From positions 1-64,000 of the forward strand of contig JBBINH010000016.1 in the NCBI GenBank assembly GCA_037443945.1: a stretch of DNA of 64,000 nt. The letters are read 5' to 3'. The notes beneath the pieces were generated by a model. The model did not search any database. It saw only the letters and a program-made list of their open reading frames with translations, and was not told where the DNA came from. Below, one piece after another: positions 18,740-25,845 of this stretch. The number at the start of each line of letters is the position of its first letter. Positions within the stretch are counted from its first letter, which is position 1. A program made the position numbers and the translations under genes. Source of the DNA: SSF26 sp037443945. GTDB lineage: Bacteria; Chloroflexota; Anaerolineae; J102.

Positions 18740-19885
18740 ATGAGCACCGTGACCCCGGCCGAACGCCCCCGGTTGGACCCCGAACGTATGGCCCTGGCCC
18801 GCGCGTATGCCCGTGTCCAACGGCGTCTCCTGGTGCCGGAACTGGCCGTCGGCGCCCTCTATTTTGGCCTGTGGTGGGGCGTCGTCCACGGTCCCTGGCT
18901 GGCCTGGTTGACGGCCCACGTGGCCGGTTTTGACCTGCGCGTGGTGCTCTATGGGGGGCTGTTCGGACTGGGCGCCGGGCTTGTGGGTTTTCCCTTCCAG
19001 GTGCTACGGCACCGGATTGCCCGCCGCTTTGGCCTGGCGGTGCAATCCTGGCGGAGCTGGCTGATGGATCAGATCAAAGCCGCAGCGGTGGCGGCCGTCC
19101 TGGGCCTGCCGGTGATGGTGGTGCTCTATCGGCTGTTGGCCATGGCGCCCCAGACCTGGTGGCTGTGGATGGGGCTGTTCTACCTGGTGTTCAGTGTTAT
19201 CCTGGTGCAGGTGGCGCCGGTGCTGATCATGCCTCTGTTCCTCAGGTTCACGCCGTTGCAGGAAGAACCGCTGGCCACACAGCTCCGGCAGTTGGCCGAG
19301 GCGGCCGGTGCGCGCGTGCGTGGGGTGTTTCGTACCGACTTGTCCAGCAAGACCACGGCGGCCAATGCCTGGTTGAGCGGTCTAGGGCATACTCGACGTA
19401 TCGTCCTGGGCGATACCCTTCTGGCCCATTACACCAAGGACGAAATCCTGGCCGTCTTCGCCCATGAATTGGGCCATCATGTCCATCAAGACCTTTGGCG
19501 CGGGATCGCCGTGGCGACGGTGGTGAATCTGGCCGGCTTTGCGCTGGCCGGCCGGGTGATGGCCTGGGCTGTGGCGCGCTTCGATTATGCCGGTCCGGCC
19601 GATCTGGCTGCGTTTCCCTGGTTGGTGCTGGCCCTGACCCTCTTCGGAATGCTGACGACGCCGCTGCTCCATGCGCTTTCGCGACGCCAGGAACGTCGCG
19701 CCGATGCCTACGCCCTGACCCATGGCCCCGGCCCGACCGCTTTTGCCGATGCGCTGACCCGCTTGGCCAACCAGAACCTGGCCGATCCCGAACCGCCGGC
19801 CTGGTTCGTGTGGTTCGCCTATAGCCACCCTCCCATCCTCGAGCGCATCGCCTACGCCGAAGGCAAACGAAAGCAGAAGAACTAA
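18740..19885 (+). CDS. M48-family membrane metallopeptidase (Ste24-like)
   Basis: A 381-residue integral-membrane zinc protease of the Ste24/CAAX type. The catalytic HELGHH is at residues 242-247. The third ligand is E318 in QERRADAYAL, and LSSKTTAANAWLSGLG and NLAGFALAGRVM are typical surroundings. Several helices precede the active site. Its role in bacteria is quality control or processing of membrane and lipid-linked proteins. It starts at the ATG at 18740, directly after an extended -10, so the mRNA is probably leaderless. Confidence 0.85.
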   Translation: MSTVTPAERPRLDPERMALARAYARVQRRLLVPELAVGALYFGLWWGVVHGPWLAWLTAHVAGFDLRVVLYGGLFGLGAGLVGFPFQVLRHRIARRFGLAVQSWRSWLMDQIKAAAVAAVLGLPVMVVLYRLLAMAPQTWWLWMGLFYLVFSVILVQVAPVLIMPLFLRFTPLQEEPLATQLRQLAEAAGARVRGVFRTDLSSKTTAANAWLSGLGHTRRIVLGDTLLAHYTKDEILAVFAHELGHHVHQDLWRGIAVATVVNLAGFALAGRVMAWAVARFDYAGPADLAAFPWLVLALTLFGMLTTPLLHALSRRQERRADAYALTHGPGPTAFADALTRLANQNLADPEPPAWFVWFAYSHPPILERIAYAEGKRKQKN

Positions 19886-20122
19886 AGCCGAACAGGGGTT
19901 TCCAATAGCAAGGTGTTCGGGGAACAGGAAATCGGGATGGGGTGAATTCCGCATAGCAGGATGGGGGCAACGGGTCAGGGGGCATGGGATGAAGACCCAC
20001 GGGTAGAAGCGTCGAGAATGGGTTGGCGATTGGGGTGGATACCCGATTGCCGGCCGCGGCTTAGGCGAGCACACTGGGAGCAGAAGGATAACACAGCTTG
20101 TGATTCAGAGGAGGTTTTGCCC

Positions 20123-20248
20123 ATGTTCGTCGATAGCAGCGGTTTGCTCATCCTGATAAGCTACATGCTCCTGCGCCTGGCCGTGCCGGTGCTGTTGATG
20201 GTGCTGCTGAGCCAGGGCCTGCGTCGTTTGTGGCCCCATACGCCTTGA
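20123..20248 (+). CDS. 41-residue membrane peptide ahead of the cytochrome operon
   Basis: A small frame of 41 residues with a single strongly hydrophobic helix (LLILISYMLLRLAVPVLL) followed by basic QGLRRLWPH. GAGGAGG lies 9-15 nt upstream of the ATG, one of the best ribosome sites in the window. It ends 37 bp before the multihaem cytochrome gene. I infer a real small membrane protein, possibly a subunit or assembly factor of the electron-transfer complex. The 19886-20122 stretch upstream shows no other gene and no clear promoter. Confidence 0.55.
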   Translation: MFVDSSGLLILISYMLLRLAVPVLLMVLLSQGLRRLWPHTP

Positions 20249-20285
20249 GCAGAGGCGTTCATCGTCCGCCCTTGTCCGGAGGAGC

Positions 20286-21089
20286 ATGTTCCTACTGACC
20301 CTTTCTCGTCGCGCGGCCTGGATGGTGCCGGCCGGGCTGAGCGCGCTGATGTTGACCTTGGGTTTGCTCCTGAGCCCTGTGGCCCTGGCCGGCCCGGAGC
20401 AACCCGCAAGCACTGTGTGTACGCAATGTCACTGGCCGGAGATAGAATCCTGGCGACAATCGCCCCATGCCCGCAGCGGTGTGACCTGCGAAAACTGCCA
20501 CGGCGCCTATGTTCCCGGTCACCCCGAGCAGGATGTCATGCCGCTCAGCGCCGAGACCGAGGTATGCATGACATGTCACGCCGACACGACAGCCGAATGG
20601 CAAAACAGCCGTCATGCCCAACACAAAATCGGCTGCACGAGCTGTCATGTCTCCCACTCGCAGGACACTCGGCTAAGCACCCAAATCCTGTGCGGTGTCT
20701 GTCATACCGAACAAATCGACAGTTTTACCCACACAGCCCACTATACCGGCGGCGTGACCTGTATTGATTGTCACGCCTCGCGGACCTATGGTGCGAGCCA
20801 TCTCGGCCATCAGTTTACCCTAATCGATGCCAAGGCCTGCATTGGCTGCCATGCTCAAACCATCCATGAACAATTAGGCCCCACCCAGCGCGAAGCACAA
20901 CGACAGTTGGCTGCCCCGCGAACGGCAAGCACCGATCTGGGACAACGGGTGCAGGCCCTGGAGCAAGAAAATCGCTCGCTGAAGGGCATGGTTGTTGTGG
21001 GCCTGAGCATCGGCTTGGGTCTGGGTGGCTTGTTGGGCATTGTCTTCGTTCTCACCGTCCTGGCTCTCAAAGGAAGCCGTCGCTCATGA
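20286..21089 (+). CDS. Seven-haem cytochrome c with C-terminal membrane anchor
   Basis: A 267-residue extracytoplasmic cytochrome. A signal peptide (about residues 1-36) is followed by seven CxxCH haem sites at residues 45, 68, 94, 117, 136, 159 and 185. Additional His residues (for example HARSG, HAQHK, HTAHY, SHLGHQF) could act as distal ligands. A short coiled coil (about 215-234, RVQALEQENRSLKG) precedes one membrane helix at 236-261. Its stop overlaps the following ferredoxin start by 4 bp. It is probably the electron exit or entry point of a quinone-linked complex with the next two proteins. Confidence 0.88.
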   Translation: MFLLTLSRRAAWMVPAGLSALMLTLGLLLSPVALAGPEQPASTVCTQCHWPEIESWRQSPHARSGVTCENCHGAYVPGHPEQDVMPLSAETEVCMTCHADTTAEWQNSRHAQHKIGCTSCHVSHSQDTRLSTQILCGVCHTEQIDSFTHTAHYTGGVTCIDCHASRTYGASHLGHQFTLIDAKACIGCHAQTIHEQLGPTQREAQRQLAAPRTASTDLGQRVQALEQENRSLKGMVVVGLSIGLGLGGLLGIVFVLTVLALKGSRRS

Positions 21090-21982
21090 ACGCGTCTTTC
21101 TTTCACCCACGGCGGCGGTTCTTGCAATGGCTGGGTGGAGCCCTGGTCTGGCTGGGGCTCGAACGGTTGCTGGTCGGACCTCGGACTGCCGCCGCCACCC
21201 GCGGCCCCGCCAGCGAGTATGCCTGGGCCGTGCTCATCGACCTGACCCGCTGCACCGGCTGCAACCGGTGCACTTTGGCCTGCAAGACGGTCAACCGGCT
21301 GCCCCATCCCGAACAGGTTCCCACCAAGCTCGCCAGCGACGCTTACTCCTTTGTCGCCGAGCAAACGGTCGCCGGCGATAGCACCGACGCCACGCGCGTT
21401 TTTGTCAAGCATCAGTGCATGCACTGCCTGCATCCGGCCTGCGTCCCGGCCTGTACGGTGGGCGCGCTGCGCAAAACGGTCGAAGGTCCGGTGGTGTACG
21501 ACGCCGCCCGCTGCATTGGCTGCCGCTACTGTCAGTATGCCTGCCCCTTCGGAGTCCCGACCTACGACTGGCAAAATCCCCTGGGTTTGATCCACAAGTG
21601 CCAGATGTGCTCTGCGCGTCTGGCCGAGGGTCAACCACCGGCATGCGTGGCGGCCTGTCCCACCGGAGCTTTGCAATTCGGTCGGCGTCGGGACCTGTTA
21701 CGACAGGCGCGGGCGCGCATCCGCTCGAATCCTGACCGCTATGTTGCACACATTTACGGCGAACATGAAGCAGGCGGCACGTCGATACTCTATCTATCGG
21801 ATGTGCCTTTTGCCGAGTTGGGCTTCCCCGCCTTGCCCGATACAGCCGTACCCGAACTGGCCGAGACCGTCATGAAGCAGACGCCGCTGGTGGCCCTAAC
21901 CGTGGCAACGCTGAGCACCGGTTTCCATCTCCTCATCAAACGCCGGACTGCGGCGACAAACCACCAGGACAAGATGCCATGA
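21086..21982 (+). CDS. HybA/FdnH-like four-cluster ferredoxin subunit, membrane anchored
   Basis: A 298-residue iron-sulphur protein. It has a Tat-type start (HPRRRFLQWLGGAL) and Cys groups for four [4Fe-4S] clusters: CTGCNRCTLAC, CMHCLHPACVPAC, CIGCRYCQYAC and CQMC with CVAAC. A C-terminal membrane helix (about 265-285, TPLVALTVATLSTGF) matches HybA and formate-dehydrogenase beta subunits. It would pass electrons between the multihaem cytochrome and the HybB-like membrane subunit. It overlaps both neighbours by 4 bp (ATGA), so it is translationally coupled. No catalytic hydrogenase or molybdoenzyme subunit is encoded here. Confidence 0.85.
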   Translation: MNASFFHPRRRFLQWLGGALVWLGLERLLVGPRTAAATRGPASEYAWAVLIDLTRCTGCNRCTLACKTVNRLPHPEQVPTKLASDAYSFVAEQTVAGDSTDATRVFVKHQCMHCLHPACVPACTVGALRKTVEGPVVYDAARCIGCRYCQYACPFGVPTYDWQNPLGLIHKCQMCSARLAEGQPPACVAACPTGALQFGRRRDLLRQARARIRSNPDRYVAHIYGEHEAGGTSILYLSDVPFAELGFPALPDTAVPELAETVMKQTPLVALTVATLSTGFHLLIKRRTAATNHQDKMP

Positions 21983-23145
21983 TCACCGCCATCACCACTC
22001 TTCGTCGCACCATTCCGACCTTCCTTGGCAGTCGTGAGTGGCCTTTGCTGGCCTCTCTGGCCTTCTTAGCGTTGCTTGGGCTTCTGGCCGGCGTAGCCCG
22101 ACTTGCCCTGGGGCTGGGACCGACCACCGCCCTGAGTGATGCCTATCCCTGGGGCCTGTGGATCGGTTTTGACTTTCTGCTCATCGCCCTGTCAGGAGCC
22201 GGGTTTACGATGGCAGCCGCAGGCCATATCCTTCACATCCGCTCGCTCCACGAAGCGGTACGGCCGGCCATTCTGACCGGCTTGATGGGCTATATCTCGG
22301 TTCTGCTCCTGCTCGTCCTCGACCTGGGACGCCCCGACCGCTTCTACCACTTTCTCTTCTTCTGGAATGTCCATTCGCCTCTCTTCGAGATTAGCTGGTG
22401 TGCATTGCTCTACACGAGCGTCCTGCTGATCGAAACCAGCCCTTGTGTGTGCGAACGGCTGGGCCGAACCCGCCCGGTCCGCTGGTTCCGATGGTTGCTC
22501 ACGCCGATTACCGTGATCGGTGTCACGCTTTCGACGCTGCATCAGTCGACTTTGGGCACCCTCTATCTGAACATGCCCCATCGCCTGCATCCCCTCTGGT
22601 ACACGCCGTTGCTGCCGCTGCTGTTCTATGGGTCGTCCATCCTGGCCGGTCTGGGCGTGAGCCTGTTGACCTATCGGATAGCCGCACGCATCAGCGGCCG
22701 TCGCGAGACACCGGAGGTCGTGGCCGGCCTGATGAAGGGTATGAGCATTGTCGGCGGTCTTTATCTGGCCTTGCGGGTCGGTGAAGTCGTCGTGGCGGGC
22801 AAATGGCCGCTGTTATGGCCCGATCAGGCCATGGCCCGGCTGTGGTGGTTTGAGGTCGGTCTGGGTGGGATGGTTCCCCTGCTGCTGTTGCTGCGGCCGC
22901 GCTGGCGGCAACGATCCTCGCTCACCTGGCTGGTGCCGCTTCTGATCATCCTGGGCATCGGCGCCAACCGGTTCAATGCCACCTGGTTTGCCCAAATCCC
23001 GCCCCAGGGCGGCAGCTATTGGCCGCATCCGCTGGAATGGTTTTCGACCCTGGGCATCCTGGCAGGAGCCGCCCTCGCCTGGTATCTGGGCGTTCGCCTG
23101 CTGGTGATTTTTGAGAGCCAGACCAAGCGGCTCTATTCCTCCTGA
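21979..23145 (+). CDS. HybB/NrfD-like quinone-interacting membrane subunit
   Basis: A 388-residue protein with about ten helices, length and sequence typical of HybB in the NrfD/PsrC superfamily. Recognisable segments are YPWGLWIGFDFLLIALSGAGF, LDLGRPDRFYHFLFF, TLHQSTLGTLYL and GGSYWPHPLEWFSTLG. Family members exchange electrons with the menaquinone or ubiquinone pool without binding haem, and some may move protons. It has no hydrogenase partner here. It overlaps the ferredoxin gene and is followed by the Cys-rich anchored protein. Confidence 0.85.
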   Translation: MITAITTLRRTIPTFLGSREWPLLASLAFLALLGLLAGVARLALGLGPTTALSDAYPWGLWIGFDFLLIALSGAGFTMAAAGHILHIRSLHEAVRPAILTGLMGYISVLLLLVLDLGRPDRFYHFLFFWNVHSPLFEISWCALLYTSVLLIETSPCVCERLGRTRPVRWFRWLLTPITVIGVTLSTLHQSTLGTLYLNMPHRLHPLWYTPLLPLLFYGSSILAGLGVSLLTYRIAARISGRRETPEVVAGLMKGMSIVGGLYLALRVGEVVVAGKWPLLWPDQAMARLWWFEVGLGGMVPLLLLLRPRWRQRSSLTWLVPLLIILGIGANRFNATWFAQIPPQGGSYWPHPLEWFSTLGILAGAALAWYLGVRLLVIFESQTKRLYSS

Positions 23146-23187
23146 ACCGTTTTGGCCGTTTCCAATTGCTCGGCATGGAGGCGCACG

Positions 23188-23631
23188 ATGGAGGTCCTGA
23201 TCGATGTCCTGGTGATCATCGGCATGTTTCTGCTGAGGCTGGGATTGCCTCTGGCTTTGGTTCTGGCCGTTGGCTGGTGGCTACGGCGCCTGGATGCCCG
23301 CTGGGAGGCCGAAGCGCGACGGCAGCGACCGTCGGTGATGGCGGAACCACCATCGCCGGTTTGGCCGACGGACAAACCGAGCGGCTGGCCGGTAGGGCTG
23401 ACCGGCGCCGTGGATGTGTTCGGGTTGCCTTGCTGGCACCTGCGCGGGTGCGATCGCACCCGTCGTGAGTCATGCCCGGCCTATCGCCAACCGGATCTGC
23501 CTTGCTGGTTGGCCCGATCGGAGGCAGAAGGCGCCTTGCCGGCCGGTTGCGCCACCTGTTTGATCTTCGTGGCGACCAACGGCACGACGTCGATGGGGAC
23601 CGGGCTTTCTGCCTCATCCGGCCTGCATTGA
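23188..23631 (+). CDS. Membrane-anchored Cys-rich protein, two-CW-like
   Basis: A 147-residue protein with an N-terminal membrane helix (residues 4-28), a Pro-rich spacer and a compact Cys region: CWHLRGC, RRESCPAY, LPCW, AGCATC. This C/W spacing resembles two-CW Cys-rich modules that probably bind a metal or an Fe-S cluster; family membership is my inference. The ATG at 23188 has GGAGG about 10 nt upstream. It lies 42 bp after the HybB-like gene and is followed by a terminator, so it closes the electron-transfer operon. Confidence 0.55.
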   Translation: MEVLIDVLVIIGMFLLRLGLPLALVLAVGWWLRRLDARWEAEARRQRPSVMAEPPSPVWPTDKPSGWPVGLTGAVDVFGLPCWHLRGCDRTRRESCPAYRQPDLPCWLARSEAEGALPAGCATCLIFVATNGTTSMGTGLSASSGLH

Positions 23632-23639
23632 GAAGCTAC

Positions 23640-23663
23640 CCGCCGATCCGGCGGTTGCTTTTT
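23640..23663 (+). terminator. Intrinsic terminator of the cytochrome operon
   Basis: A GC stem CCGCCG/CGGCGG (23640-23645 with 23649-23654) is followed by TTGCTTTTT. It starts 9 bp after the stop at 23631. Confidence 0.6.
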
Positions 23664-23694
23664 GCGAACCCAGGCGAAGCGGGGAGCGTGCTTG

Positions 23695-23729
23695 CCTCTC
23701 CCCTTCCCGGCCGAGGTCGCAGGGAGAGG
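23695..23729. repeat. Inverted repeat in intergenic spacer
   Basis: CCTCTCCC (23695-23702) pairs with GGGAGAGG (23722-23729) around a 19-nt loop. No U-run follows. It may be a dispersed intergenic palindrome; only one copy was noticed here. Confidence 0.35.
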
Positions 23730-23882
23730 AGGACAAAGGGGGTAAGGGAAACGAAAGGGCCAACCCCATGGCCTGGAGTCTGAATATGAGCTAAAGGACA
23801 CAACGATAACGAGAAAAGCGGCTTTACGACGGGTGATCGGCATGGTCGGGCCTTGCGTTTTTTGTTCGCCCAGTTTCGAGAC

Positions 23883-23888
23883 TACAAT
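23883..23888 (+). promoter_or_regulatory. -10 element directly before the aldolase start
   Basis: TACAAT at 23883-23888 lies 7 bp before the ATG at 23896, implying a leaderless or nearly leaderless message. The ATG at 23887 overlaps the hexamer. Confidence 0.4.
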
Positions 23889-23895
23889 GAAAGGG

Positions 23896-24657
23896 ATGAA
23901 CATGACCATCCTCGACGAACTGGTGGCCCTTTCCCGTTATCTGGCCCTGCCGGAAAACGACTGTGTCATCCTGGCCGAAGGCAATACCTCGGCCCGGGCC
24001 GATGCGCATAGCTTTTGGGTCAAAGCCAGCGGTCGCGCCATGGCCGGCATCGGCCCTGACGGCTTTGTGCGGGTCCGTTTCGATCCCATCCTGGCCCTGC
24101 TGGACGGTCCTCCCCTTGATGATGCCGGGGTCCGCACGGCCCTGGCGGCGGCCAGGATCGAACCCCATGCCGGCGGGCATCCCTCGGTCGAGACCGTGCT
24201 TCATGCCGTGTGCCTGCAGTTGCCGGGCGTGCACTTCGTCGGCCACACCCATCCCACGGCCATCAATGCTATCACATGCTCGCACGCCTTTGCCCAGGCC
24301 CTGGCAGGGCGGCTTTTCCCCGATGAAATCGTCGTGTGCGGCGTGGCGCCCATGCTGGTCCCTTATGTGGATCCGGGGTTGCCCCTGGCCCTCGCCGTGC
24401 GTGATGGTTTGCGCCGCTATCTGGACACCTACGGCGAACCCCCCAAGAGCATTTACCTGCAAAACCACGGTTTCGTTGCCCTGGCCGCTACGGCCACCCA
24501 GGTGGCCAACATCACGGCCATGGCCGTGAAGGCCGCCCGCATCCTCATCGGGACCTATAGCCTGGGCGGTCCCCATTTCCTGGCCCCCGAACACGTCAAC
24601 CGCGTCCACACCCGACCCGATGAGTTGTATCGGCGGCAACAACTCGAGAGTCTGTGA
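23896..24657 (+). CDS. Class II aldolase/adducin-type enzyme
   Basis: About 253 residues of the class II aldolase (fuculose-phosphate aldolase-like) fold. It carries CVILAEGNTSARADAHSFWVK for phosphate binding and the zinc ligands GHTHPTAIN and a later His in LQNHGFVA. PSVETVLHAVC matches the family's PSxExxxH. The start is either the ATG at 23896 or the one at 23902, which has an AAAGGG just upstream; I prefer 23896 because of the -10. The aldo-keto reductase follows 15 bp downstream, suggesting joint sugar or polyol catabolism. The exact substrate is not deducible. Confidence 0.75.
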   Translation: MNMTILDELVALSRYLALPENDCVILAEGNTSARADAHSFWVKASGRAMAGIGPDGFVRVRFDPILALLDGPPLDDAGVRTALAAARIEPHAGGHPSVETVLHAVCLQLPGVHFVGHTHPTAINAITCSHAFAQALAGRLFPDEIVVCGVAPMLVPYVDPGLPLALAVRDGLRRYLDTYGEPPKSIYLQNHGFVALAATATQVANITAMAVKAARILIGTYSLGGPHFLAPEHVNRVHTRPDELYRRQQLESL

Positions 24658-24672
24658 AGGGAGACGGGTTTT

Positions 24673-25596
24673 ATGCGCTATCGTCGTCTCGGACGCAGCG
24701 AATTGTGGGTCTCGGTCATCGGCATTGGCACCTGGCAGTTCGGCGGCGAATGGGGCAAAACCTTCAGCGCAGCCGAAGTGGCCGCCATTCTCGAACGCGG
24801 GGCCGAGTTGGGCATCAACCTGATCGATACGGCCGAGTGCTACGGCGATCATCATGCCGAGGCCCTGATCGGGCAGGCCCTGGTCGGCCGTCGCGAGCGC
24901 TGGATCCTGGCCACCAAGTTCGGCCCTCGGTGGGCAGGGCATTTGCGCCGCGAAGACCGCTGGAACCCGGCCGATGTGCAGACCCAGCTCGAAGCCTCCC
25001 TGCGCGCCTTGCGCACCGATGTCATTGACCTCTACCAGTTCCATTCCGGCGGCAACGCTGCGTTTGATAACGACGAGCTATGGGCCATGCTTCGTCGTCA
25101 GGTCGAAACCGGCAAAATCCGCCATCTGGGCATCTCGGTCAGCTCCAAAGGGGACCCCATGCACCAAATCGAGCGGGCCACGGCCGTGGGCGCCAGCGTC
25201 ATCCAGATCGTCTACAACCGGCTAGACCGTCAGGCCGAAGCGCGGGCCTTGCCCACCTGTCAGGCCCATGATTTGGGTGTGCTGGCCCGAGTTCCCCTGG
25301 CCAGTGGGTTGCTGAGCGGCAAGTATCACCCCGGCGACGTGTTCCAAGTTCCCGACGACGTGCGCTCGTCCTATCCGCCGGAGACCGTCCAGGCGCGGTT
25401 GGCCGAGGTCGAACACATCCGCCGCACCGAGGTGCCGGCAGGCGTGCCGATGGCGACATGGGCGTTGGCCTGGTGTCTGTGCCATCCGGCCGTAAGCGCC
25501 GTCATCCCCGGTTGTAAGACGGTAGCGCAATTGGAGATGAACGCGGCGGCCGCCGACCTGCTAGAGGAAACCGCAGGAACAACCCTGCCACGCTGA
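24673..25596 (+). CDS. Aldo-keto reductase
   Basis: A 307-residue NADPH-dependent oxidoreductase with a (beta/alpha)8 barrel. The catalytic tetrad D52, Y57 (IDTAECYGDH), K82 (ATKFG) and H124 (YQFHSGG) is complete. The cofactor end contains PGCKTVAQLEMNAAA. The family reduces sugars, aldehydes and ketones. GGGAGA precedes the ATG by about 10 nt. It forms an operon with the class II aldolase, which hints at a carbohydrate substrate. Confidence 0.85.
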   Translation: MRYRRLGRSELWVSVIGIGTWQFGGEWGKTFSAAEVAAILERGAELGINLIDTAECYGDHHAEALIGQALVGRRERWILATKFGPRWAGHLRREDRWNPADVQTQLEASLRALRTDVIDLYQFHSGGNAAFDNDELWAMLRRQVETGKIRHLGISVSSKGDPMHQIERATAVGASVIQIVYNRLDRQAEARALPTCQAHDLGVLARVPLASGLLSGKYHPGDVFQVPDDVRSSYPPETVQARLAEVEHIRRTEVPAGVPMATWALAWCLCHPAVSAVIPGCKTVAQLEMNAAAADLLEETAGTTLPR

Positions 25597-25791
25597 TCCG
25601 ATGGCGTCATCAGCTCAATGCCTCTGCCCCGATCCGGCGACCTCAGGCCTTGTTGGCGTTGCGCAACCTGGCTGCTGGGAGTCCGACTACAGCCCGGCTG
25701 CGATAGCTACCGTCGGTACCCAATCCCGCTGCCGTGTTGGCCTGCCTGGCCGGAAGTGGCATCGTCTTTCCTCCCTGCTCCCTGAAAACCC

Positions 25792-25815
25792 AGCCGTCTT
25801 CGCAAACGGCTTTTT
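25792..25815 (+). terminator. Intrinsic terminator
   Basis: AGCCGT (25792-25797) and ACGGCT (25806-25811) form a 6-bp stem with an 8-nt loop, followed by TTTTT. It lies between the aldo-keto reductase and the MDR dehydrogenase, only 31 bp before the latter's ATG, so it could also act as an attenuator. The rest of 25597-25845 shows no gene. Confidence 0.55.
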
Positions 25816-25845
25816 CATGGCTTCGCATTCCCGGGAGGTTGTCTC

